DNA from: Streptomyces sp. NBC_01341
Lineage (GTDB): Bacteria; Actinomycetota; Actinomycetes; Streptomycetales; Streptomycetaceae
DNA: 64,000 bases
Direction of reading: 5' to 3'
Assembly: GCF_035946055.1 (NCBI RefSeq)
Contig: NZ_CP108364.1
Location: 248,001-312,000 of the forward strand
Below the pieces are notes generated by a model. The model made no database searches, was not told the DNA's origin, and was given only the letters and a program-made list of their open reading frames with translations. Made by a program: the position numbers and the translations under genes. Each line of letters starts with the position of its first letter. The stretch's first letter is position 1. Below, piece by piece: positions 26,169 through 36,123 of this stretch.

Positions 26169-26900
26169 TCAGCCGGCCTGCGGGGTCCGCGCGGGTCCCC
26201 GCGCGGGGGCGCGGGTCCGGAAGGAGACTGTCCCTCCCTGCGGATCCCGGGAGCCGGCGGGCCTCGGCCACCGCGCTCGCTGCGCCGGAACGCGGCCCGC
26301 GACGAACCAGGCCAGCAGGGGTGTTCCGGCGGCGAACAAGCCGGCGAGCGCAGGGTCGGTGGAGGTCAGGGTCGAGATGACCACGATGCCCAGACCTGCG
26401 GTGATGACGGCCGCACGCACGCGGTGCGACAGGACCGCGGTCGCCATGGCGAGGGCTGTCAGCAGGTACCAGCCGGTGAGGGCCCCCGGCAGTGCCACGT
26501 ACTCACGGAAGAGACTCCCTTCGTGCGCCGGGAGATGCGTGAGAGGCACCCAGCAGGCGTAGGCGAGCTCGATCCCGCTGGTCAGCAGCAGCGCGAGCGC
26601 GGTGCGGACGTACAGGGCCGGCCGTCGGCTCGCCAGCCAGAGCAGGACCAGCGCGGTCAGCGGCCAGGGAACGAGCACGTACACGGATGTCATCGCCTCC
26701 GCCGAGTCCACCCACGCCAGGTCGGGGTAGGGCTCGCCGCGGGAGGAGACTCCCAGGACGGCCGCATGGAGCATCGCGACCCCCGCCGCCCCTGTGGCCA
26801 AGTGCCGCAGGATCCGGGGCAGTCGTGGCTCGCGCACGGCTTTGCCGCGCCGGCTGCCGATCGGGAGAACGGACGTCTGAGCTGCGGCGCCCGACGTCAT
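26169..26900 (-). CDS. Multi-pass membrane protein of unknown function
   Basis: Polytopic membrane protein of about 243 aa with six to seven hydrophobic helices between residues 35 and 215 and a basic, low-complexity C-terminal tail (RTRAPARGPARTPQAG). No family recognised; general look of a small Streptomyces membrane protein. Start is uncertain: ATG 26900 was chosen; GTG codons at 26918 and 26933 are alternatives and none has a strong ribosome site. The promoter region contains TTG-N6-CAA elements (26938-26949 and 26963-26974). Confidence 0.7.
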   Translation of the reverse strand: MTSGAAAQTSVLPIGSRRGKAVREPRLPRILRHLATGAAGVAMLHAAVLGVSSRGEPYPDLAWVDSAEAMTSVYVLVPWPLTALVLLWLASRRPALYVRTALALLLTSGIELAYACWVPLTHLPAHEGSLFREYVALPGALTGWYLLTALAMATAVLSHRVRAAVITAGLGIVVISTLTSTDPALAGLFAAGTPLLAWFVAGRVPAQRARWPRPAGSRDPQGGTVSFRTRAPARGPARTPQAG

Positions 26901-26937
26901 CACAGCTTGGGATTCCACAGGTGACCGCCTCACTTGG

Positions 26938-26974
26938 TTGACTGCGCAAGTATAAGCAGTAGTTGATACGTCAA
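26938..26974. promoter_or_regulatory. Two TTG-N6-CAA half-palindromes before membrane protein gene
   Basis: TTGACTGCGCAA (26938-26949) and TTGATACGTCAA (26963-26974) lie about 25 nt apart. On the minus strand TTGTTT and TATACT make a plausible promoter across them. They resemble elements upstream of other genes in this window. Confidence 0.4.
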
Positions 26975-27197
26975 ACAAGTACTGTTCAACTGATCCAGCC
27001 TCGGACGCAGCCCGGTGGCCCGCTGCGGGTGCGCCCGGACTGAACGCCCGTCACGAGCCGCTTCCGTCGCCAGGCACGTCCGCCGCGACTCCTGCGGATC
27101 CGCCGACGAGCCCGCCCCGGCGTCCTGCGGCACGAAGCGGGCGGTGGGCTTCGCACGCTGGGGTACAGGAGTGGGGAGAGCCGAATCAGGAGGGCCG

Positions 27198-27638
27198 ATG
27201 ACGAAAGACACGTCGCTGCGTGCGGTGGGATGGGCGCAGTCGTTCCCGATCTCGCAGGGGGTACGGGCCGGCCGCCACTGGACGCGGGAGCACCTCGCGT
27301 CCCTGGACTGGACAAAGGACGCCCCCGAGACCGTGGACGCGATCCTGCTCAGTGTTTCCGAACTGATCACCAACGCCCACGTGCACGCGCACAGCGACGC
27401 GCAGCTGGTCCTCACCTGGGACAGCCGGTGCCTCCACGTGAGTGTCCATGACTCCGATCCCCTGCCCCCCTCCCAGCGGCCCGAGGACGTCACCACCACG
27501 GGCGGGCGCGGGATGGCCATCATCGATGCGCTCGCCGACGGATGGGCCACGCATCCCCAGGCGACGGGCAAGACCGTCACCGCGTGCTTCGTGCCTCCGG
27601 GTGCTCCGAAGCCCCGGCACAGCGAGACCATCGGCTGA
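27198..27638 (+). CDS. ATP-binding anti-sigma-type protein (HATPase_c)
   Basis: Stand-alone GHKL ATPase domain, 146 aa, of the RsbW/SpoIIAB-like class abundant in Streptomyces. The N box is SELITNAHVHA near residue 50, the G1 box DSDPLPP near 84 and the G2-type TTGGRGMAIIDALADGW near 98-114. ATG 27198 has AGGAGGG 4-5 nt upstream. Such proteins act as serine kinases or anti-sigma factors; the partner anti-anti-sigma factor is not adjacent. Confidence 0.9.
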   Translation: MTKDTSLRAVGWAQSFPISQGVRAGRHWTREHLASLDWTKDAPETVDAILLSVSELITNAHVHAHSDAQLVLTWDSRCLHVSVHDSDPLPPSQRPEDVTTTGGRGMAIIDALADGWATHPQATGKTVTACFVPPGAPKPRHSETIG

Positions 27639-27903
27639 TGCCCGGGCGGGTATGACCTGGGCGGGCGGAGTGGGTCCGGTCGGTGCTCGACACGCCTCAC
27701 GTACGTACGGGCCCTTCACGTGCTGCACGCACCCTCCACGCCCCAGCGCACGCCTCGTGTTCTCGCCGGGGTCGCTGTGGGCTCAGTAGCGGCATCGGGG
27801 CGGAAGCCGGCCCGGACACAACGAGCGGGTGCCCGATGAGCGGCGTCGCGGGAACAGGCTCCCGCACCGATGAGTTTCCAGGGCGAACCAGGTCTGCACG
27901 GGC

Positions 27904-28773
27904 ATGGAGACCTACACCCTCGAGACAGCGGGCGCGGACCTCGTCTACGACGTCCGCGGGCCATTGCCGACCGATGGCGGGCGACCGCCGTTGCTCATGA
28001 TCGGGCAGCCCATGGACGCCACAGGGTTCGCCCCGCTCGCAGCGCGCTTCCCCGACCGGACCGTCATCACCTACGATCCGCGCGGGCTCGGTCGCAGCGT
28101 CCGCAAGGACGGACGGGCCGACCACACGCCCGAAGTCCAGGCCGAGGACGTACACGCCGTCATCGAGGCGCTCGGGACCGGCCCGGTCGAGATGTTCGCC
28201 AGCAGCGGAGGCGCGGTCACGGCGCTCGCTCTCGTGACTCGCTACCCCGGCGACGTGACCACTCTGGTCGCGCACGAGCCGCCGCTCATCACCCTGACTC
28301 CGGACGGCCCGGCAGCCGTGCGGGCGCGGGCCCGGGTGCGGGACGTGTACGAAGAGCAGGGGTGGGGGGCCGCAATGGCGGCCTTCGTGGCCATGACCTC
28401 GTGGGAGGGCGAATTCACCGACGCGTACTTCACACGGCCCGATACCGATCCTGCCGCCTTCGGAATGCCCACCGAGGACGACGGCACGCGCCATGATCCG
28501 CTGCTGTCCGACCGGTCATGGGAGATCAGCGGCTATCGGCCTGACGCCGGTGCGCTCACCACGGCATCGACGCGTGTGGTGATCGCTGTCGGTGAGGAGT
28601 CCACGGGCTTGCAGACCGGCCGCGCCTCCGTTGCGACGGCCGAGCTGCTCGACCGGGGGGTGACGACATTTCCTGGTCATCACGGTGGTTTCCTCGACGG
28701 AGAATTCGGCTACGCGGGCAGGCCGGACGAATTCGCGCACCGGCTGCGCGAGGTGCTGAACGGCGCCTCGTAG
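27904..28773 (+). CDS. Alpha/beta hydrolase
   Basis: 289-aa cytosolic hydrolase. LMIGQPMDATGFAPLA near residue 30 is the oxyanion region, DPRGLGRS near 59 the typical loop, and ASSGGA near 101 the nucleophile elbow (Ser). The C-terminal HHGGF supplies the catalytic His. The elbow A-S-S-G-G-A differs slightly from the usual G-x-S-x-G, as seen in some lipase-like members. ATG 27904 has only a weak ribosome site. It stands alone after a 265-nt gap. Confidence 0.85.
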   Translation: METYTLETAGADLVYDVRGPLPTDGGRPPLLMIGQPMDATGFAPLAARFPDRTVITYDPRGLGRSVRKDGRADHTPEVQAEDVHAVIEALGTGPVEMFASSGGAVTALALVTRYPGDVTTLVAHEPPLITLTPDGPAAVRARARVRDVYEEQGWGAAMAAFVAMTSWEGEFTDAYFTRPDTDPAAFGMPTEDDGTRHDPLLSDRSWEISGYRPDAGALTTASTRVVIAVGEESTGLQTGRASVATAELLDRGVTTFPGHHGGFLDGEFGYAGRPDEFAHRLREVLNGAS

Positions 28774-28847
28774 AACGGAAGGCGGCCCTGCCGCCGGAGA
28801 AGACAGTTGTGGACGGACGGGCTGGCCAGAGGGTCAGCCCGCCCGCC

Positions 28848-29012
28848 ATGAATACTGATCACGACGTGCTGACCGCGTGGGCACACATCGACAGGTGGCT
28901 CACTGCCCACGTCCGGCCGGCGCCCTTCAGGCCGAGGGCGGATGCCGCGCGGCTGGACGCGTTCGAAGCGCAGCTCGGCCGGCCGATGCCGGCCGGGCTG
29001 CGGGCATGGTGA
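28848..29012 (+). pseudogene. Truncated SMI1/KNR4 (SUKH)-like fragment
   Basis: 54 codons beginning MNTDHDVLTAWAHIDRWL and ending in LGRPMPAGLRAW followed by a stop. This reads like the N terminus of SUKH-superfamily proteins (conserved LG.PLP..LR.W... segment), which are normally about 150-200 aa immunity proteins. Downstream, in another frame, HWIPGEFAPASLEEAL and related coding-like sequence run to about 29160. A frameshift or decay is likely. No toxin gene is adjacent. Confidence 0.5.
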
Positions 29013-29185
29013 CTGCTGCCCGCATCTGCGCCGACCACTGGATTCCGGGCGAGTTCGCTCCTGCGTCGCTGGAGGAGGCGCTGGAGACTCCCGGGATCCG
29101 GTTGACGGTCGCCGAGCAGGCGGATCCCCCCGACGCCGGTGGGCTGCGCGGGACCCGCGCACCGACATCTCACGAACTTCCTTAC

Positions 29186-29998
29186 TCAATGGGCCTGTTC
29201 GGAAACGGGACGGCGCGCGCGCCGCGGTCCGTGCGGGGGCTCCTCGCCGCGGATGTCGGCGAGAAGCCCGGTGATCGCAGCCATGATGTCCTCGGTCGCC
29301 TCTCGCAGTACTTCCTGGGTGAGCGCCTTGCCCTCGTACCTGCTGAGGTCCACGGGCGGTCCGGCGACGATGTCGACGCGTCGGCGAGGAGCCAGGCTCA
29401 GTCGCCTGTTCCCGCGCCCTCCGCGCGCATAGGGCGGCGCGATGCGATGGGCACCCCACTGTGCGACGGGTATGACGGGCGCACCGGTCGTGAGGGCTAT
29501 GCGTGCGGCTCCGGACTTGCCGGCCATCGGCCACAGCCCGGGGTCACGGGTGACGGTTCCCTCGGGGTAGATCGCCACGCACTCCCCCTTGTTGACCGCT
29601 TCCACCGCGTCGCGCAGCGCGGTCGCCGCGTCCGCGGTCCCGCGGTGCACCGGGATCTGGCCGGTCTTGCGCAGCATCATGCCGACGAAGGGGATGGTGA
29701 AGAGGGATGCCTTCGCGAGCAGCCGGGGAGGCCGGCCGCTGTTGTACTGGAAGTGCCCGTAGGTGAGCGGGTCGATGTACGAGATGTGGTTGACGGCGGT
29801 GATGAAGCCACCGGTGGCAGGAATGTGCTGGAGGCCGCGCCAGCGGCGGGACACGAGGGGGAAGAGCACAGGTTTCACTATGGCCGCCGCCAGTCGAAGC
29901 CAGACGGTGTAGGCGTGGTCGGTGTCGCGGGGCACCCGGGCCCTCCTTGATCCTTTCGGCGTGACAGGCCGGTCCGGCGTGGACGAAACTTCAGACAT
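29186..29998 (-). CDS. 1-acyl-sn-glycerol-3-phosphate acyltransferase (PlsC family)
   Basis: Membrane-associated glycerolipid acyltransferase, 270 aa. Catalytic HX4D is H71-I-S-Y-I-D76 (AVNHISYIDP); the second acyltransferase block is IYPEGTVTRD near residue 145 and the third GAPVIPVAQWG near 172. ATG 29998 has GGAGGG about 10 nt upstream. It adds an acyl chain to lysophosphatidate or a similar lipid. Single gene behind an AT-rich promoter with a TTG-N6-CAA element. Confidence 0.92.
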   Translation of the reverse strand: MSEVSSTPDRPVTPKGSRRARVPRDTDHAYTVWLRLAAAIVKPVLFPLVSRRWRGLQHIPATGGFITAVNHISYIDPLTYGHFQYNSGRPPRLLAKASLFTIPFVGMMLRKTGQIPVHRGTADAATALRDAVEAVNKGECVAIYPEGTVTRDPGLWPMAGKSGAARIALTTGAPVIPVAQWGAHRIAPPYARGGRGNRRLSLAPRRRVDIVAGPPVDLSRYEGKALTQEVLREATEDIMAAITGLLADIRGEEPPHGPRRARRPVSEQAH

Positions 29999-30677
29999 TG
30001 CGATGATTCCCTCCGGTATGTCGCACCGTTGGGACAACCGCAGTGTCCGTACGTGTCCGACGGCGGCCGCGCACGGCCCGGTCCTGGTCCAGTCACTCAT
30101 GTCGAATTTGCCTAATCAAGTATATTGATCGGCCGGCCAGGCGTTCACGCCAGGTCTCGGAGTGGAGCCGGTGACACCTCGGCGAAGCGGTCCCGGGCCA
30201 CCGCCACGCGTGGCAGCCCGGGCGTCGTCACTGCCCTGCATCCGGTCCTTTCCGGGCGCCGGAAGCGGAGTTGACGTCAGCCCTCCTCGGTCCGGCCACG
30301 CGGGAGCGTTGCCCGGAGCGCTTCACCACGGGGTGCTCGTGCCCCGGAAGAAAGACCTGACGTCGTTCGTGTCCGGTCCGGCTCGCCACCGCTGCCGACC
30401 CCTACGAGGGGGGTCGTGACCGGCGGTATGCGGCTCCCGTAAGATACGTGTGAAACCGGAGACCGACTGCGGATCGCGGCCCCCGCTACAGCGAGGTGCG
30501 CGGCCGTGGTCCGCATGTGGCCGAGTCCGGGGGTGGATCGCCCTCATGGCTCGTCGGCCACCGTGACACCGGAACGATCCGATTTTTGTCGGTTCGTCAC
30601 ATCCTCAGGTGCGCACGGAACTTGGTAGCGGTTCACCTGAACACCATCAACCCCCACATCCCGTTAGGACCAGCACT
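29999..30677. other. Divergent intergenic region
   Basis: About 680 bases between the divergently oriented acyltransferase and amidase genes. It holds an AT-rich patch at 30103-30130 with TTGCCTAATCAA (30108-30119) and ATCAA-N5-TTGAT (30115-30129), and a GGAAC-N16-GTT pattern (30571-30594) resembling ECF sigma promoters before the amidase. No c-di-AMP (ydaO) riboswitch consensus recognised. Confidence 0.45.
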
Positions 30678-32618
30678 TTGCACAAGAGGCAAAAAAGGCT
30701 GCGGCTCCCCGTCGTGATCGCGGCGGGCGTCCTCGCCGCAGGCGGCCTGGCAGCCACAGTGCAGTTCAGCGCGTCGGCCGACCCCCAGACCGACTCCGCA
30801 GCCACCTCTCGGCAGCAGGAATTCACCTCGGCCGCCGAGGAGTTCCACGTACCCGTCAGCGTCCTGCTCGGCCTCGCCTACCAGGAGTCGGCATGGGACG
30901 CCCACGGGGGGCAGCACAGCACCAGCGGCGGCTTCGGCCCCATGCACCTCACCGATGTCACCCCGGCCATGATGGCCGCGGGAGGGGCGGGCGGCACCGG
31001 ACGTGACGACCTCGCGTCGATGGCCTCGAATCCCGCACTTCACACACTGCAGGCCGCCGCGAAGCTGATCGGCCAGTCGCCGGACAGCCTGCGCAAGGAC
31101 TCCGCCGCGAACATCCGTGGTGGCGCGGCGCTCCTCGCCTCGTACCAGAAGGATGTGGCCGGCAGCACGTCGGCGGACGCCGACAAGTGGTACGGCGCCG
31201 TGGCCCGCTACAGCCAGTCGACGCAGCGGCGAGGCGCGGTGGCATTCGCCGACCGCGTCTTCGGCACCGTGCGCAAGGGCGCCTCCCACGTGACACAGGA
31301 CGGACAGCGCGTCCGCCTCGCCGCCACGCCCTCGGTCGACCCCTCAGAGACCCAGGTGGACCGCCTGCACCTGAAGTCGTCGGCCGCTGCGGACATCGAG
31401 TGCCCGCCGGCCGTCCAGTGCACGTTCGTGCCGGGGTCCCCGGCGGGGGTGCAGGTGTCCAACCGGCCCGCGAACGGCATCCGGATCGACAGCATCGTCA
31501 TCCACGACCTGGAGAGCACCTACGACGCCGGAGTCAACGGCCTGGCCTCTCCGACCAACCCCGCGGCCACCCATTACGTGATGCGGTCGTCGGACGGCGC
31601 GGTGACCCAGATGGTGCCCACCACGAACATCGCCTTCCACGCAGGCAACTACTCGACGAACATGCACTCCATCGGCATCGAGCACGAGGGGTACGCCGCT
31701 CAGGGCGCCACGTGGTACACGGAGGCGCAGTACGAGGCCACTGCCACCCTCGTGAAGTACCTGGCGGCGCGGTTCGACATACCGCTGGACCGTCAGCACA
31801 TCATCGGCCATGACAACGTTCCCGGTCCGGCCGACAAGTACGTGTCCGGCATGCACTGGGACCCGGGCAACGGCTGGGACTGGGGCCACTTCATGGCGCT
31901 GCTCGGCCATGGCTACAGCGGGCTGCACACGACCCCCACCGTGGGCGCGGTCGTCACCATCGACCCCGGCTTCGCCGGCAACGTGCAGAATGTCCGCGTC
32001 TGCCCCGGGGACGACCCGAGCGACTCGTCGTCGACGACCTGCACGGACAAGCAGCAGGAGTCGAACTTCGTCTATCTGCGCAAGGCTCCCGACGCCGGCG
32101 CTCCGCTCTTCGGCGACCAGTCGATCCACGGGCAGGACGGTGACGGCACGAATCGCATCAACGACTGGGGCAGCACCGCTCAGTCCGGACAGCAGTTCGT
32201 CGTCGCCGATGTCCAGGGCGACTGGACGGCCATCTGGTTCAGCGGCGCGAAGGTCTGGTTCCACAACCCCGACGGAAAGAACGCCAAGATCACCTACGGC
32301 GTGAAGATGATCCGTCCGTCGGGTTCCGCCTCGGTGGCCGTCTACGGCCAGAGCTACCCGGACGCCGCGGAGTACCCGGCGGGCCTGAGCCCGTCGACGC
32401 AGTCCGCGCTCAGCATGTACAGCGTCCCGGCGGGGCAGGCGTACGTCGCCACTCAGGCTCCGGCGCTCACGGACGACTACTTCAAGAGCAGCGGAACGGT
32501 CGTCTTCGGCAAGAAGAAGATGTACACCATCCAGTACAACCACCGCGTCGCACTGGTCTACGAGAACGGCGTCACGGCGACCCCGGTGACCCAGCACTGG
32601 GAGAACCGCGGGAACTGA
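30678..32618 (+). CDS. Exported N-acetylmuramoyl-L-alanine amidase with N-terminal lytic domain
   Basis: Peptidoglycan hydrolase of about 646 aa. After a signal peptide ([11 protein letters not shown], then a hydrophobic core and SASA), residues about 45-195 resemble a transglycosylase/lysozyme-like helical domain ([22 protein letters not shown]). The amidase_2 (PGRP) zinc domain follows with [26 protein letters not shown] and GMHWDPG supplying the metal ligands. C-terminal domains resemble SH3b-type wall-binding repeats. The TTG start at 30678 has TAGGA 8 nt upstream; a GTG at 30609 is the alternative. A strong terminator follows. Confidence 0.9.
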   Translation: MHKRQKRLRLPVVIAAGVLAAGGLAATVQFSASADPQTDSAATSRQQEFTSAAEEFHVPVSVLLGLAYQESAWDAHGGQHSTSGGFGPMHLTDVTPAMMAAGGAGGTGRDDLASMASNPALHTLQAAAKLIGQSPDSLRKDSAANIRGGAALLASYQKDVAGSTSADADKWYGAVARYSQSTQRRGAVAFADRVFGTVRKGASHVTQDGQRVRLAATPSVDPSETQVDRLHLKSSAAADIECPPAVQCTFVPGSPAGVQVSNRPANGIRIDSIVIHDLESTYDAGVNGLASPTNPAATHYVMRSSDGAVTQMVPTTNIAFHAGNYSTNMHSIGIEHEGYAAQGATWYTEAQYEATATLVKYLAARFDIPLDRQHIIGHDNVPGPADKYVSGMHWDPGNGWDWGHFMALLGHGYSGLHTTPTVGAVVTIDPGFAGNVQNVRVCPGDDPSDSSSTTCTDKQQESNFVYLRKAPDAGAPLFGDQSIHGQDGDGTNRINDWGSTAQSGQQFVVADVQGDWTAIWFSGAKVWFHNPDGKNAKITYGVKMIRPSGSASVAVYGQSYPDAAEYPAGLSPSTQSALSMYSVPAGQAYVATQAPALTDDYFKSSGTVVFGKKKMYTIQYNHRVALVYENGVTATPVTQHWENRGN

Positions 32619-32629
32619 TCGTCTCGCTC

Positions 32630-32677
32630 GCACGGGCGGGGGCCCCGGCTTCGGGCCGGACCCTCGCCCGTGCTTTT
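32630..32677 (+). terminator. Intrinsic terminator with T-tract after amidase
   Basis: GCACGGGCG-type arms pair with CGCCCGTGC over about 19 nt with small mismatches and a CTTCG tetraloop-like centre, directly followed by TTTT (32674-32677). Confidence 0.85.
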
Positions 32678-32781
32678 CGGCCGCACGGGACGTGAGGGAA
32701 CAGAACGGGCACACTTCCGGTTTTCGGCCATGGGCCGGAAAACAGTGTCCGCCGCGCCCTCCCCCTCTGGAAGGTATTGCC

Positions 32782-33792
32782 ATGACCACGTCCGTCCCCC
32801 TCTCCATCCTGGACCTGGCGTACATCAATGCCGGCGAGACGGCAGCCGACAGTTTCCGGGCCAGCGTGGACCTGGCACAGCACGCGGAGACGTGGGGGTT
32901 CCGGCGCATCTGGTACGCGGAGCATCACAACATGTCCATCGTGGGCTCCGCCGCTCCCGCCGTACTCATAGCCCACATCGCGGCGCAGACGCGGACCATC
33001 CGCCTGGGGGCCGGCGGCGTCATGCTCCCCAACCACGCTCCTCTGTCCGTCGCGGAACAGTTCGGGACGCTCGAGACACTCCATCCGGGGCGTATCGATC
33101 TCGGTCTTGGGCGCGCCCCGGGCGGCGACATGCAGACCATGCGCGCCCTGCGACGCGACCCGCGGTCCGGTGACACCTTCCCCGACGACGTGGTCGAACT
33201 GCGCGGATTCCTGAGCGGCGAGACCCTGGTCCCTGGTGTCGAGGCCACACCGGGCAAGGGCTCCGGTGTCCCCCTGTACATTCTCGGTTCGTCTCTCTTC
33301 GGGGCGGGTCTGGCGGCGGCACTCGGACTTCCCTTCGCCTTCGCCTCCCACTTCGCACCGGGCGCGCTGCTGGACGCGGCCGACCTGTACCGGCGCGAGT
33401 TCCGGCCCTCGGCGCAGCTGGACGAGCCGTACCTCATGGCCGGCGTGAACGTCGTCGCGGCGGACACCGGGCGGGAGGCCCAGGACCACTTCCTGGCCGC
33501 CAAGCGTCGCAGGGTGATCCAGTTGCTGGGGCGTGCCGGGGTCGACGTGCCCGCACACGCGGCGGCAACAGTCCTCGAGACACCGGTCGGCAAGCAGGTC
33601 CTCGGGCAGGTCGAGCAGGAGCTGAACTACTCCGCCGTCGGAACCCCGGCCGAGGTCCGCGACTACCTCGACCGCTTCACCGCCGCGATCCAGGCGGACG
33701 AGCTGATCACCACCTCGCTGCCGGTCGACCGGCGGGCGTGGCTGCGGTCCGCGGAACTGCTGGCGGATGCCAGCGGACTGCGTGACGCCTGA
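32782..33792 (+). CDS. Luciferase-like (LLM class) flavin-dependent monooxygenase
   Basis: 336-aa bacterial-luciferase-fold oxidoreductase. Characteristic segments: [14 protein letters not shown] near residue 38, [15 protein letters not shown] near 55, [16 protein letters not shown] near 73 and [26 protein letters not shown] near 90-115 (given here in overlapping parts). ATG 32782 has GGAAGG 5-6 nt upstream. These use reduced flavin from a separate reductase; substrate unknown. Stands alone. Confidence 0.92.
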   Translation: MTTSVPLSILDLAYINAGETAADSFRASVDLAQHAETWGFRRIWYAEHHNMSIVGSAAPAVLIAHIAAQTRTIRLGAGGVMLPNHAPLSVAEQFGTLETLHPGRIDLGLGRAPGGDMQTMRALRRDPRSGDTFPDDVVELRGFLSGETLVPGVEATPGKGSGVPLYILGSSLFGAGLAAALGLPFAFASHFAPGALLDAADLYRREFRPSAQLDEPYLMAGVNVVAADTGREAQDHFLAAKRRRVIQLLGRAGVDVPAHAAATVLETPVGKQVLGQVEQELNYSAVGTPAEVRDYLDRFTAAIQADELITTSLPVDRRAWLRSAELLADASGLRDA

Positions 33793-33802
33793 GCGACGGG
33801 CC

Positions 33803-33829
33803 GAGCGGCGACGATGAGTGTCGCCGCTC
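33803..33829 (+). terminator. 10-bp perfect stem hairpin
   Basis: GAGCGGCGAC (33803-33812) pairs exactly with GTCGCCGCTC (33820-33829) across a 7-nt loop, 10 nt after the monooxygenase stop. Confidence 0.75.
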
Positions 33830-34031
33830 CCCCGCCGCCGCACCTTCCGGCGCCGCAATTCCTCGCCCGCCACCACATGCAGACACGAGGCATGCCGGTC
33901 GGGCGACTTCCCTTCCTCCGAACGGAGTTGCGCCTCGCGCACCGGAGATGTCGCGGCCCGAGAGAACTTCCGGCTCCCGACGGTTCCCTCCTCTACCTGC
34001 CTCAGGCGTCCACAGGGTCCGCACACGCGAC

Positions 34032-34412
34032 TCAGGGGCGGACCGGCGGATAGGACACGAGGACCTTGTAGCTCACGGCCGGGATGCCGAGCGTGCCCCC
34101 GTGCAGGCCCGTGATCCGACCGAACCCGTGGGTGCAGTCCGTACCCGAGAAGACGTCCACGTAGGCGTACTTGAAGTTCGCAATGGACTTCATCGGTTCC
34201 GGAAGATTGATGCACTCGGCGTCGGAACCGGTGGCCGGAATGGGATACACCGTCCCGGTGAAGTCGGCACCCGTGTAAAAGTTTGCCTGCCCCCAGGGAA
34301 TCTCGGCCGCGGCCGCCGGCTGGGCCACGGCTCCGCCGACCAGAAGTGCCGCTCCCGCGAGGGCGACACCGATGGCACCCCTGTTGCGGCGAATGATCTT
34401 GCGAGCGTTCAT
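34032..34412 (-). CDS. Small secreted crystallin-like / I36 protease inhibitor-like protein
   Basis: Exported 126-aa protein. ATG 34412 with AGAGGGG upstream; signal peptide to about residue 35 (RNRGAIGVALAGAALLVG then an Ala-rich end). The mature part has the beta/gamma-crystallin-type pattern ANFYTGADFTGTVYPI plus a later CINLP.P..SIANFKYAYVDVF, with two Cys. This resembles Streptomyces metalloproteinase-inhibitor-like (SMPI, family I36) proteins. Assignment is by pattern only. Its promoter holds TACTTG-N6-CAAGTA. Confidence 0.75.
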   Translation of the reverse strand: MNARKIIRRNRGAIGVALAGAALLVGGAVAQPAAAAEIPWGQANFYTGADFTGTVYPIPATGSDAECINLPEPMKSIANFKYAYVDVFSGTDCTHGFGRITGLHGGTLGIPAVSYKVLVSYPPVRP

Positions 34413-34914
34413 GCGAGTGCCCCTCTGCGCAGGGTCCCGCAACTGCGTGCCGTCGCCGAAAAGGTCAGGCCTGCCGAGAGCGGAACCACCTTGTACTTGT
34501 CTTAGCAAGTAATACTCCTCTTGTTCAACTCCCGCAAGCAATGGAGCGCTTGACGCCAGTCACACCTCTGCATATGTCTGAATCACACTTGGTCGGACCT
34601 GACTCCTGCCAGGCGGCCGCAGTGCGGGGAAGGCGGACTGCCCCACGCCCCGGGCTGTGGAGGATCCGCTGGGTCGCGGAACCGGACCGCAGCACCGCAA
34701 CGGTTCCAAGGCAGGGGAAGGGTGGGACAGCCGGTGCGTTCTCGGTGGAGGACGATGTGTCCGGGGGCGGACGCAGGCACCGTCGGCCGGCACAGCCCCG
34801 CTCCTGGACGCTTCTACGGCCCCGCGCAGGGGCGATCGATCTGGCCGGATCGCGCTCGCCGGTCGACGTCGCCTTGACCCGGTGGAGCGAACTGCAAGGC
34901 GCTCGTGGCGCCGG
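34413..34914. other. Intergenic region
   Basis: About 500 bases from the secreted protein start to the end of FabV. The promoter and operator cluster at 34494-34530; beyond it I see no gene. Confidence 0.4.
34494..34511. promoter_or_regulatory. TACTTG-N6-CAAGTA inverted repeat
   Basis: TACTTG (34494-34499) and CAAGTA (34506-34511) are exact complements around TCTTAG. The core TTGTCTTAGCAA matches the core of the element at 44713-44724 at 11 of 12 positions. It lies about 85-100 nt before the secreted protein start. Confidence 0.55.
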
Positions 34915-36123
34915 TCAGTTGCTCGCAGTGGGCCACGGGGCCTCGGTGTCGACAGCGGCGGTGTAGTCGACGCCCGGGACGGAGAACCCGTACAGGCGGC
35001 GAACCTCGTCTCTGAACCAGTCGAGGTCGGCGAGCTCCGAGATGGTGTCGCTGGTGGCTGCGCCCCAACGAGCGGCGACGGCGCTCTGAACGGCCGGATC
35101 GAGTTCCCAGGTGTCGAGGCGGATCCGGCCCTCTTCGTCGAGGACGAGAGGCCTGGCGCCCGTCAGCTGATCCCAGAGCTCCACCAGTTGGCCGGTCGGT
35201 GAAACCATGGCGTCGCCGAGGACCCCCCGGAGCAGCCCGATGTACAGGGCGATGCCGGGGATGGCGGTGGAGGACTGGGTGACAGCAGCGGCGTTGACCG
35301 AGGTCACGGCCCGGCCTCCCAGGGTCTTGCCCAGACGTTCGTCCAACGCGCGTGCGGTGGCTTCCAGATGGGACTTCGCGGCGCCGATGGTGCCCTGTCG
35401 GTAGATCCCCGCGGTGAGCGGCGAACCGATGTAGGACAGGGCGGCTGTCGCGAAGCCATCGGCGAGCAGGGACCGGTCGCCCAGGTACGCGATCCACCGC
35501 TCCCAGTCGGTGCCGCCCATCACCGCCACCGTCTGCTCGATGTCGTCGCCCTCGGCCGGCGGGGTGGTGACGTCCTTCACCTCCGGGGCGCCGTCGTCGT
35601 CGAAGACGAGGGTCTTGGTGGTGCAGGGTGGGCCGATCGGCTTGAGGACCGAGGCATGGACGTGGCCGGTGTCCGGGTCGGTGCGGCGGGGAGCGGCCAC
35701 CGAGTAGATCAGGAAGTCGAGCCGCCCCCCGAAGCGCTCGGCCAGAAGAGTGGCAACCTGCTCCTTCATCGTGTCGCTGAACGCGTCTCCGTTGAGGAAG
35801 ACCATGTCCCGCCCGTGCTGTTGCGCGAGCCGGGCGGTAGCCGCTGTGCGGTACCAGCCGGCCGTACCGGTGCGCCGCGCGGGTGCCTTCTCGAAGCACA
35901 CGCCGATACCACGGATGCCTACACGGGCCAGGCCCGCGATCGTGGCGGCCAGGCCGTATCCTGCGGACGAGCCGATGATCAGGGCCACCGGTCCTTCGCC
36001 TCCGGCGGCGACCGGGCCGGGGACGGCCTGCCACATCTCGTCCACCAGCCGCCGGCAGCCGCTGGGGTGGGAGTCGAGGAACAGGAAGCCCCGGTTCTTG
36101 GGTGCGATGACGCGGTCGCTCAC
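34915..36123 (-). CDS. fabV: Trans-2-enoyl-ACP/CoA reductase (FabV/Ter type)
   Basis: NADH-dependent enoyl reductase of the FabV class, the triclosan-tolerant alternative to FabI. Signatures: KNRGFLFLDSHPSGC at the N terminus, the nucleotide-binding GSSAGYGLA, FEKAPARRTGTAGWYR, DFLIYSVAAPRR (family Tyr) and YIGSPLTAGIYRQGTIGAAK with the Y-x8-K-like catalytic pair. From GTG 36123 the length is 402 aa, typical of FabV; a longer frame from GTG 36249 adds 42 residues not found in known FabV and lacks a ribosome site. It would serve fatty-acid or short-chain enoyl reduction. Single gene. Confidence 0.88.
   Translation of the reverse strand: MSDRVIAPKNRGFLFLDSHPSGCRRLVDEMWQAVPGPVAAGGEGPVALIIGSSAGYGLAATIAGLARVGIRGIGVCFEKAPARRTGTAGWYRTAATARLAQQHGRDMVFLNGDAFSDTMKEQVATLLAERFGGRLDFLIYSVAAPRRTDPDTGHVHASVLKPIGPPCTTKTLVFDDDGAPEVKDVTTPPAEGDDIEQTVAVMGGTDWERWIAYLGDRSLLADGFATAALSYIGSPLTAGIYRQGTIGAAKSHLEATARALDERLGKTLGGRAVTSVNAAAVTQSSTAIPGIALYIGLLRGVLGDAMVSPTGQLVELWDQLTGARPLVLDEEGRIRLDTWELDPAVQSAVAARWGAATSDTISELADLDWFRDEVRRLYGFSVPGVDYTAAVDTEAPWPTASN

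Noticed and set aside
30130..30677. Possible c-di-AMP (ydaO) riboswitch before the amidase
   Set aside because: Peptidoglycan hydrolase leaders in Streptomyces often have this element, but I could not find its conserved sequence blocks here.
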